Of a DNA stretch of 64,000 nt, positions 60,501 through 64,000 are shown piece after piece. This stretch comes from Xenopus tropicalis. Lineage: Eukaryota > Chordata > Amphibia > Anura > Pipidae. How positions within the stretch are numbered: position 1 is the first letter of the stretch; each line of letters begins with the position of its first letter. The stretch spans positions 91,519,681-91,583,680 of the forward strand of contig NC_030681.2 of NCBI RefSeq assembly GCF_000004195.4, read 5' to 3'. The notes beneath the pieces were generated by a model. The model had not been told where the DNA came from. It saw only the letters and a list, made by a program, of their open reading frames with translations, and did no database searches. A program made the position numbers and the translations under genes.

Positions 60501-62027
60501 AGTTGCTAGGCAACCAGAGGCTAACACCTACATGTAAACAAATACAGTGAATATAACATATGAAATTACCTAAGTGAGTCCAGGTTAAAATCAGGTAATG
60601 CCAAGACAGAGCAGTCCAGGGCAAAAACAACCATTGCAATGGCAAAGTAAAAACAAAAGAATGAGAAAAAAGAAAGGAAAAACAGCAGACTGAAACAGGC
60701 AGAAGGGAACCGTTTACTCACCATCTTTGATTAGATTGTGTCCCCCTCAGGTGGAACAATTTAACCGCTCATGGTACCAAACATCCCCTGGGGTTAGTCC
60801 TGTATTGGTGAATGTGCATGTGCACCCCGCATCTGTAAAGAGCCAAAGCTGCATGCCGTTGCTAGACACCACATGCATAGCAACCACTCATGTTGCTGGT
60901 GGGAAACACCGCCAACCAATGCCCAATCATTGGGAAAAAGAGGCAAGCCTATCCTTTGTTAGGCCCAGTGCACTCTGTGTAGGTGACCAAAAACTGGCAT
61001 GTAAAGTAGGGCCAAGCCCCTTACTATACTCAAGGCAACAATTACTGCACAGTTATAGGAGTTAGCTTGGGGCCCAAACTTGAACCACCTTCAGTGTTCC
61101 CAGGACACTCAAAAAGAGACTTTGTGTGGTCATACACATCTGGGTGCACTCAATAGACCATGTTGCCAGGCTGCACTCAATAGACCAATCATTTGCCAAC
61201 GGGTACAAGGGCACTTACTTTGCTGAAACCCACTTGCAGGAGAACCAAAATAGGGGCATTATAAACCACTGAGGGATAGGACACAGTAACCGGAATCCCC
61301 AAGGGAAAAGGAAATAAAGAAGACAAGTACTAATATAGAAAAAATACCAAGATAAAACAATAATATAGACAGCCGTAAGTAACAGTTCAAACAAAACAAT
61401 TCAATGGTAATGTTTCATTTTGTCCACGAGGTGCGACAGTATCAAATTTGTGAATCCAGCACCCGAGGTATGATATGTAGCAGTGTGCCATCCTTTGTTA
61501 AATATATATATATATACAAAAACATAGAAAGGGCTGGTGCTCACCAGGACTTGTGTATATAAAAATGGGGGCATGGAGGCCTTCAAGGTTAAAGCTTGTT
61601 TATATACTGGTACTGATTTCATTTTTCATGGGAGTAGGAGAAACAATAGGTTACCTGAAAGCAGTTTTAATGTGTAGCACTTGCTCCTTCTGAAAGCTCA
61701 GGCTCAGGCACAATGCACTGAGATAGTGCCTATACACCAATATTACAGCTTATATATTTGTTGGTTGAAGAATAAAATTTTAAATGGTAGAAATAAAAAA
61801 CTACATCATGAAAATCATGACAGAATCCCTTTAATTAGACCTATTCACTTTAGATTTGCGTCTGGTGATTTGGACAGTGTCAACATGAAAAATATATTTA
61901 GTAAAATGCAATAAGAAAAAAAAATACCTGATATGGGTTTGTAACCAGATCCAGGTCTCAGAAATATGAGGTTGAAAATTCACAGGCTGGTTTATTGGAT
62001 CATTATTTGGAAATCCACTATATATTT
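27081..62027 (-). CDS. cd109: CD109-like thioester protein, 3' half of gene (16 exons)
   Basis: Sixteen minus-strand exons join with GT-AG sites and matching phases into ~770 residues. In order they encode the end of the macroglobulin region (ISETWIWL), MG domains, a CUB-like part, the thioester domain ([10 protein letters not shown]), the C-terminal receptor-binding-like domain (SGFKLDP, LDYYNP), and a tail with a Cys-rich [11 protein letters not shown] patch and the terminal hydrophobic [15 protein letters not shown] before the stop. This order and wording follow CD109 much more closely than alpha-2-macroglobulin or C3. Human CD109 is a ~1445-residue GPI-anchored cell-surface protein that restrains TGF-beta signalling, so the N-terminal half and promoter lie right of the window. 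Differences: Asn replaces the thioester-directing His, and there is no Arg-rich furin site. It could be the cd109 orthologue or a frog paralogue. The introns are repeat-rich. Confidence 0.88.
27565..27715. mobile_element. Short inverted-repeat element (intron/3' flank side)
   Basis: The left end is TAGTGATGAGTGAAC and the right end TTTGCTCATCACTA. About 150 bp, non-coding. A broken copy of the same kind ends near 39852 (TTCGCTCATCACTA). Confidence 0.65.
27906..28180. mobile_element. AAGGCACTAAGTTTGC-type MITE copy with a GC-rich insert
   Basis: The right arm matches the 7022-7168 element but is interrupted. After GTGCCTTTT comes ~155 bp of very GC-rich sequence (28010-28163), then CTTTTATTACATATGGGGG, as expected for the uninterrupted end. 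CTTTT is repeated on both sides of the insert, like a target duplication. Confidence 0.55.
29040..29216. mobile_element. T2-type element, right arm only
   Basis: Ends TTTTTTGGTGTTACTGTTCCTTTAA. The inner part, CCAGTGCAGGGCA...TATAGTTTAAT, matches the arms near 49216-49390 and 50500-50570. Confidence 0.5.
29330..30846. mobile_element. Outer palindromic element of a nested set
   Basis: The left end is GGGGCCGATTCACAAAAGGTC and the right end GACCTTTAGTGAATCGGCTCC. It encloses the 29898-30716 palindrome and a further end, ACCTTTAGTGAATCGGCCCC, near 30511-30530. So at least three related elements are stacked. AAAG flanks both sides. Confidence 0.65.
29898..30716. mobile_element. Inner long palindromic MITE
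   Basis: GGGCCCGATTCACTAAAGTCC at the left returns inverted at the right (GGACTTTAGTGAATCGGGCCC), and the arms match over about 160 bp (29898-30058 against 30548-30716). ATT flanks both sides, a possible 3-bp target duplication of the Harbinger/PIF kind. Confidence 0.75.
30947..31049 (-). CDS. cd109: CD109-like exon O
   Basis: Starts [19 protein letters not shown] and ends ITILDYYNP, the last strands of the receptor-binding domain. CTTTAG acceptor, GTATGT donor, phase 1 out. Confidence 0.92.
31679..31829 (-). CDS. cd109: CD109-like exon N
   Basis: Reads [20 protein letters not shown] then [11 protein letters not shown] and ends FLYFDS. This is the receptor-binding-like domain, where MxxxEVxxLSGF is conserved. 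The donor is GTGAGT. Confidence 0.93.
32798..32844. repeat. Perfect 19-bp hairpin
   Basis: TAAGTCACTTGGGGGTGCC (32798-32816), a 9-base loop, then its exact inverse (32826-32844). It lies in a GC-rich repeat (32570-32860) that also contains two GCGCATGCGC words. Confidence 0.85.
33082..33516. mobile_element. Short inverted-repeat element, TTTACTAA type
   Basis: Left CAGATTTACTAAAATTAAC, right CCATTAGTAAATGGCCCCC. Non-coding; the outer few bases of the left end are worn. Confidence 0.5.
34384..35012. mobile_element. Palindromic MITE, CACTAAAGTGCGATAA type
   Basis: Left GGGATGACTCACTAAAGTGC, right GCACTTTAGTGAATCAACCCC. About 629 bp, rich in GCATGCGTTA words shared with the set at 29.3-30.8 kb. 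It lies ~100 bp from exon M. Confidence 0.7.
35116..35231 (-). CDS. cd109: CD109-like exon M
   Basis: Reads [20 protein letters not shown] and on to INVCSR-type wording (ISVNVCSR), leading into the receptor-binding domain. Human CD109 has a run of four Arg (furin site) after the VVYN block, and this exon has none. It ends in phase 2. Confidence 0.92.
35495..36580. mobile_element. Long inverted-repeat element with an insert in its loop
   Basis: The left arm (35495-35825) and right arm (36280-36580) pair imperfectly: AAATAAACCATTTTCAT against GAAAATGGTTTATTTAGAT, and GAGGGAGCACATA against TGTGTGCTCCCTC. The loop holds ~450 bp of other repeats, including a GTAGCGCTTTATAAATAAAG motif with a (TACA)n tail near 36110-36160. 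The right outer end is missing. Confidence 0.55.
38092..38257. mobile_element. Short inverted-repeat element, TTCGC-rich
   Basis: Left GTAGGGATGTAGCGAAC, right GTTCGCTACATCTCTAC. The centre is rich in GTTCGCG words. About 165 bp, inside the intron between exons L and M. Confidence 0.7.
38781..38846 (-). CDS. cd109: CD109-like exon L (66 bp)
   Basis: 22 codons, [20 protein letters not shown] and LQ. This small exon, with its GxGxxLxQ ending, is conserved across the family. It is phase 0 at both ends and only 89 bp from exon K. Confidence 0.9.
38936..39094 (-). CDS. cd109: CD109-like exon K
   Basis: 53 codons from [17 protein letters not shown] to LLVLQSQQ, the end of the thioester domain and the following beta-rich part. 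Two sequons (NNTS, NIT). Phase 0 at both ends. Confidence 0.92.
40096..40283 (-). CDS. cd109: CD109-like exon J
   Basis: Reads [20 protein letters not shown] then [20 protein letters not shown] and STQ. It is the best CD109 match in the window. The acceptor lies 28 bases from the end of a short inverted-repeat element (starting 40312). Confidence 0.95.
40312..41832. mobile_element. TTTACTAA-type element with a second element inside
   Basis: The outer ends are AGGGGCCCATTTACTAAGG (40312) and TTAGTAAATCTGACC (to 41832). Inside, from 40971, is AAAGGGATACTGTCATTTTT, a different repeat running to about 41400. Inverted, worn ends of that repeat reappear at 61604-61834. Confidence 0.5.
41882..42050 (-). 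CDS. cd109: CD109-like exon I
   Basis: Starts [14 protein letters not shown] and includes [16 protein letters not shown], a thioester-domain helix pair with two N-glycosylation sequons. Phase 0 in, phase 1 out. Confidence 0.92.
42051..43817. other. Intron H-I: nothing distinct seen
   Basis: AT-rich intron. No exon, RNA gene or clean repeat was recognised, and short open frames lack splice context. Confidence 0.5.
43818..44049 (-). CDS. cd109: CD109-like exon H, thioester-directing residue
   Basis: Starts [20 protein letters not shown] and includes [11 protein letters not shown] and AYILIALLE. In CD109 and C3 the position before the -RLQGG or -EMIGG block holds the His that steers the thioester. 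Here it is Asn (codon 43902-43904). GTAAGT donor, phase 0. Confidence 0.95.
44470..44551 (-). CDS. cd109: CD109-like exon G
   Basis: A short exon reading [20 protein letters not shown] then DYSEST. The GSFSAFG block of the thioester domain is present. It joins exon F in phase 1 and exon H in phase 2 (split Trp codon). Confidence 0.93.
44981..45157 (-). CDS. cd109: CD109-like exon F, thioester site
   Basis: Carries GCGEQN at 45084-45101, in which the Cys (45096-45098) and Gln (45087-45089) form the internal thioester. The flanking [18 protein letters not shown] is highly conserved. Human CD109 has Tyr where Thr stands before the motif. CAACAG acceptor, GTTAGT donor, phase 1 at the end. Confidence 0.96.
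46048..46177 (-). CDS. cd109: CD109-like exon E
   Basis: Starts [14 protein letters not shown] and ends SLSIT plus one base. The EGI-x3-YS words directly upstream of the thioester domain are those of CD109. Ends in phase 1, which exon F completes to Gly. Confidence 0.92.
46595..46995. mobile_element. Palindromic MITE with TTA target duplication
   Basis: TTA, GGGGCACATTTACT at the left; AGTAAATGTGCCCC, TTA at the right. The TTA duplication and G-rich ends suggest a Harbinger-type element. The interior is A/T-run-rich and self-complementary. Confidence 0.75.
47374..47897. mobile_element. Palindromic MITE, mirror ORFs
   Basis: The ends are GGGGGCTGATTTACTAAC and GTTAGTAAATGTGCCCC, with CTA and TAG flanks. 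The two arms are close inverted copies, so similar peptides (FNATKK...[11 protein letters not shown]) can be read on both strands. They are not genes. Confidence 0.75.
48246..48388. mobile_element. Hairpin MITE, CAGTAAGTTTGCCCAGG type
   Basis: The same family as 7022-7168: AAGTTTGCCCAGGTGCAGTAAC on the left and GTTACTGCCCCTGGGCAAACTT on the right, with AGCAACC/GGTTGC inside. Confidence 0.7.
48831..49049 (-). CDS. cd109: CD109-like exon D
   Basis: 73 codons starting [16 protein letters not shown] and ending VLVK. It contains [19 protein letters not shown], matching the CD109 form of this region, and a possible N-glycosylation site. Phase 0 at both ends. Confidence 0.92.
49215..50600. mobile_element. 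Split T2-type element with an LTR-like insert
   Basis: The left arm (TTAAAGGAAGAGTAACACC..., to ~49390) and the right arm (~50430-50570, ...ACCAGTGCAGGGCAACAG) mirror each other but lie >1 kb apart. The sequence between, about 49440-50160, has TATAAAATGGG near 49625, AATAAA near 49970, GGTGTTACA near 50135, and partial repeats of GGCGGGAGTACCA. It may be a solo LTR, but I could not match its ends. Confidence 0.45.
51037..51150 (-). CDS. cd109: CD109-like exon C
   Basis: 38 codons, [20 protein letters not shown] and on to TDFQ. AFQP and VIRGE are hallmark words of the family. Phase 0 at both ends; CTGCAG acceptor and GTACAT donor. Confidence 0.92.
51411..52745. mobile_element. Inverted-repeat element, CTCGAGTATA ends
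   Basis: Left ACCGTATATACTCGAGTATA, right TATACTCGAGTATATACGGT. 1335 bp. No transposase is seen, and the interior carries GGAGGGAGGTATGAAC tandem copies. No clear target duplication was found. Confidence 0.75.
52171..52312. repeat. 30-bp tandem repeat, ~4.7 copies
   Basis: The unit is approximately ACACAAGTGG AGGGAGGGAGGTATGAACGG. A related single copy with the same flank (GGCAGGTATGCAC) is at 51518-51557, so a larger piece of the element was also duplicated. Confidence 0.85.
53327..54192. mobile_element. hAT-type non-autonomous element
   Basis: Ends CAGTGCTGCC and GGACAGCACTG. Flanking 8-mers TTTTAGAG (53319-53326) and TTTAAGAG (54193-54200) match at 7 of 8 bases, as expected for the 8-bp hAT duplication. 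It has no transposase frame and holds a 34-bp tandem repeat. Confidence 0.75.
53653..53855. repeat. 34-bp tandem repeat with inverted end copy
   Basis: Units start GGCAGCATAGG at 53653, 53687, 53721, 53755 and 53789. From 53811 an inverted copy follows, and another short inverted piece precedes (53632-53650). The array can therefore fold on itself. Confidence 0.88.
54713..55148. mobile_element. T2-type palindrome with perfect TTAA flanks
   Basis: TTAA, AGGAAAAGTAACACTAAAAA; the inverse is TTTTTAGTGTTACTTTTCCT, TTAA. The two arms pair along nearly the whole 436 bp, including the centre (GATCGAGCCTAG against CTAGGCTCGATC). Confidence 0.85.
55459..56314. mobile_element. ACAGGTATGG-type element, interrupted copy
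   Basis: Ends ACAGGTATGGAACCTGTTATCC and GGATAATTGATCCCATACCTGT. Compared with 56779-57108 it carries ~540 extra bases (about 55662-56205), which look like the unclassified repeat at 25.5 kb. Confidence 0.75.
56576..56693 (-). CDS. cd109: CD109-like exon B
   Basis: Encodes a segment ending the pre-thioester MG region: [20 protein letters not shown] then [16 protein letters not shown] acceptor, GTATTG donor, 118 bp. Its first base completes the split Ser codon from exon A. Confidence 0.88.
56779..57108. mobile_element. ACAGGTATGGG-type element, complete copy
   Basis: Ends ACAGGTATGGGACCCGTTATCC and GGATAATGGGTCCAATACCTGT. 330 bp, lying 86 bp from exon B. This is a very common frog repeat type. 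Confidence 0.8.
57499..57555. repeat. TA microsatellite
   Basis: A pure (TA)n run of about 57 bases. It is followed by AACGTTTCGCTCAC and CCTTTCTCAAGG words that recur inverted near 57710-57745. Confidence 0.9.
58250..60110. repeat. ~390-bp tandem repeat, about 4.7 copies
   Basis: The anchor word ACTTTCCAAAAATATATG or a variant recurs at 58339, 58732, 59124, 59502 and about 59899, so the unit is 378-397 bp. Other shared blocks are TTGGGCATCAAACTGTTCAGT and ACTTTGG-GTAGAAA. Copies diverge from one another, so the array is old. It lies in the intron between exons A and B. Short minus-strand frames within it echo one another and are not genes. Confidence 0.88.
60111..61600. other. Intron sequence, no gene recognised
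   Basis: Begins with short duplicated words (GTTATAGGAGACATAGGA... near 60110-60150), then GC-richer non-coding sequence. The frame at 60727-61065 has no family signature. Confidence 0.45.
61604..61834 (-). mobile_element. Partial copy of the AAAGGGATACTGTCAT repeat
   Basis: Read on the minus strand it begins AAAGGGATTCTGTCATGATT and ends within TTTCTCCTACTCCCATG, matching parts of 40971-41200. It lies next to exon A. Confidence 0.6.
61928..62027 (-). CDS. cd109: CD109-like exon A (first visible)
   Basis: Reads [16 protein letters not shown] then [12 protein letters not shown] and ends in phase 2 at a GTATTT donor. The ETWIW block is conserved in the whole alpha-2-macroglobulin family. The acceptor is uncertain: TTATAAG after a T-run gives 62027, and a second AG gives 62017. 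Confidence 0.8.
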
Positions 62028-62676
62028 CTTATAACAAAAAAAAAATTATAAAATTGAAATAATAATAATAAATAAAAGTCAGCATGCATGAAAGTAAATC
62101 TTATACACAAATAAAATATATATTGTTTTAACTGTAATGCTGAAGGTAAGAATTTGTGGGGACTGACAAGTGACCAAATTTGTAGGTGTAAGGGTGCAGG
62201 AAGTTGGGCTGGACGTTGTGTGGGTGGGTCCAGGGAGGGTTTTGGAGCCCATGCCTGCCCAGAAATGATTTTTCTGTAATGGCATCAAAAAGAAGCAGTC
62301 TCACCCAACTTCCCTGTTTGTGGCCACGTGCAGTATTTTACTACTTGCATAAAAAAAAAAAAAAACGCAAAAAGCTTTAATGATACCATCAAGTGAGCGA
62401 ATAATAGTTTTTACTAGTTGCTCGTCCTGTCGGTGGGAATATTTCTGTAGTGGTGTGTTTAGCAGTCACCGTGCTTGTGCGCACATGCATGGTCAGGCAG
62501 AGGTAATTCAATGTACAGTGAAGTGAACCAAAAAAACACTGATTCTGCAGTGTGGGCCCAGTTTTGGCCTACTTTATTGATCACCTGCGGTGACCATAAA
62601 AGATACGATTTTGCCGCTGTTGCAGAACCCTGAAAAATCAGGAATGTATACATTCCTTAAAATTATTTTTTTTTTT

Positions 62677-62892
62677 GTCGCAGCCACTGAAGTACAGAGG
62701 CCAGAAAAAATATGTTCGATAAATGTTGAAAATATTAGTTTTTTTGTTGTCGCAGCCACTGAAGCACAAAGGCCAGAAAAAATATGTTCGATAAATGTTG
62801 AAAATATTTGTTTTTTTGTTGTCGCAGCCACTGAAGCACAGAGGCCAGAAATTATATGTTATAAATATGATATAACGACCCTTTTGCTAGGC
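62677..62892. repeat. 72-bp tandem repeat, first block (3 units)
   Basis: GTCGCAGCCACTGAAG starts units at 62677, 62749 and 62821, exactly 72 bp apart. Since 72 is 24 codons, the plus frame stays open through the block. The last unit runs into a LINE tail. Confidence 0.93.
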
Positions 62893-63355
62893 AAACCCTT
62901 TCCAAAAACTAATATAGCGTACCAAGCACTGATCAACCATGTTTTAACAGCGACTCAAATTTCGATAGCTGCACATTGGAAAACTCCAACCCCCCCTACC
63001 TTAGCTGAGGTCAAACGAAGACGAGTAGAATTTAACAAGGTTTTTGAAGCTGGCATTGCCAGACTAGCTAATAGAACCCCCCACTTTCTCAAAATTTGGA
63101 CACCCTGGGAACTGTACGCTAATGAAGGCTGAAACCCTATTGTAGTGCTGAAATATAACTACCTAATATGTGTCTTACCAACTACCTTTTTTCATCTTAT
63201 CTTGAACTGAGACATCATGGAATGCACCACCGTGAAAACCTATATACACCCTTAATAACCTTACCATGCTGCACTGTTATTACATACATGTTTGCATTTA
63301 TTACTGTCATTGTACAATTACCATTGTCGAAATCTAATAAAAAATATATGTTACA
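62863..63355 (+). pseudogene. L1-like LINE 3' tail between the two 72-bp blocks
   Basis: The plus strand reads LLLGKPFPKTNIAYQALINH, then IAAHWKTPTPPTLAEVKRRR and FLKIWTPWELY, ending with a stop at 63130. This is the C-terminal end of an L1-type ORF2. About 220 bp of 3' sequence follow, with an AATAAAAAATATATG run near 63338. It is only the tail. Confidence 0.7.
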
Positions 63356-63383
63356 AACAAAAGAAAATATTCGTTTTTTTGTT

Positions 63384-63735
63384 GTCGCAGCCACTGAAGC
63401 ACAGAGGCCAGAAAAAATATGGCATATAAATGTTAAAAATATTAGTTTTTTTGTTGTCGCAGCCACTGAAGCACAGAGGCCAGAAAAAATATGTTAGATA
63501 AATGTTGAAAATATTTGTTTTTTTGTTGTCGCAGCCACTGAAGTACAGAGGCCAGAAAAAATATGTTAGATAAATGTTGAAAATATTTGTTTTTTGTTGT
63601 CGCAGCCACTGAAGCACAGAGGCCAGAAAAAATATGTTAGATAAATGTTGAAAATATTAGTTTTTTTGTTGTCGCAGCCACTGAAGCACAGAGGCCAGAA
63701 AATATATGTTATAAATATGATATAACAAACTTTTT
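63384..63735. repeat. 72-bp tandem repeat, second block (5 units)
   Basis: Units start at 63384, 63456, 63528, 63599 and 63671. The last unit is again followed by TATGTTATAAATATGATATAAC and the start of the same LINE tail (to ~63768). So repeats and tail were duplicated together. Confidence 0.93.
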
Positions 63736-63769
63736 GCTAGGCAAACCCTTTCCAAAAACCAATATAGCG

Positions 63770-64000
63770 CACGGCACGCTCCAGGAAGGTCGCTGATGGT
63801 GCCTTTGGTGCGACTAACCATGTTTGCGACCTCGTCAAAAGGGCACATGAGCCTGCAGGCATCGCGCATAAGCACCCAGTAACGGGGGAAAAAAATCCCC
63901 AGCTCTGCAGATCCAGTCCTACCACCCAGTTCAAATAGGTATTCGTTGACGGCTCTTTGTTGTTGCAGCAGACGTTCAAACATCATTAGCGTGGAACATG
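63770..64000 (-). pseudogene. hAT-like transposase fragment (edge of window)
   Basis: The minus strand reads FERLLQQQRAVNEYLFE, then WVLMRDACRLMCPFDEVANM and TISDLPGACRAL. An alpha-helical stretch with a Pro-Phe-(D/E) turn and a T-I-S-D-hydrophobic block is typical of the C-terminal half of hAT/ZBED-type transposases. It breaks off where it meets the duplicated LINE tail. No catalytic residue lies inside the fragment. The family call is moderate. Confidence 0.5.

Noticed and set aside
27081..62027. Gene as alpha-2-macroglobulin, ovostatin or complement C3
   Set aside because: The wording of exons D, E, I and J and the GPI-type tail fit CD109. The Asn in exon H is A2M-like but stands alone.
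62590..63132. A 180-codon open frame on the plus strand
   Set aside because: It is the 72-bp repeat read in frame, followed by a LINE C-terminal remnant, and not a host gene.
62677..63735. Regular repeats resembling a CRISPR array
   Set aside because: The units are directly adjacent, with no unique spacers, in a vertebrate genome. It is a plain tandem repeat.

Overview
This window is vertebrate nuclear DNA, almost certainly from a frog and most like Xenopus. The evidence is GT-AG introns in a CD109-type gene, very many small TTAA- and TWA-flanked inverted-repeat elements of the kind that fill Xenopus genomes, L1-like LINEs, a Ty3/Gypsy element and a Ngaro-type tyrosine-recombinase retrotransposon. 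There is no bacterial-style gene, operon or CRISPR array.

Layout. 1-3392 is a decayed L1-like LINE (+). 3.4-7.8 kb is non-coding and holds small inverted-repeat elements, a 24-bp minisatellite of exactly 40 units, and a GATA microsatellite. 7.84-20.2 kb is a decayed Ngaro-like retrotransposon on the minus strand (gag, RT/RNase H, tyrosine recombinase, SGNH hydrolase). It is split inside its recombinase by a nearly intact Ty3/Gypsy element (8648-16343) with apparently identical 831-bp LTRs and a TACT target duplication. 21.4-24.95 kb is a second decayed L1-like LINE, on the minus strand.

27081 to the right edge is the 3' half of a single host gene on the minus strand. Sixteen exons can be joined with correct splice sites and phases. 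They encode about 770 residues of a CD109-like thioester protein: the end of the macroglobulin-domain region, the thioester domain with GCGEQN, the receptor-binding-like domain, and a C-terminal hydrophobic tail typical of GPI anchoring. Its 5' half lies beyond the window. The introns are full of nested palindromic elements, a ~390-bp tandem repeat, a 72-bp in-frame tandem repeat tied to a LINE 3' tail, and a hAT-like transposase fragment at the right edge.

The most useful observations are these. The CD109-like protein has Asn where CD109 and C3 have the thioester-directing His, and it lacks the Arg-rich furin site of human CD109. The Gypsy-in-Ngaro nesting is young, and the Gypsy gag is broken in one A-run. 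Several palindromes and tandem repeats make mirrored or spurious ORFs that could mislead gene finders. I see no clear new biological system. The unusual items are variants of known families.
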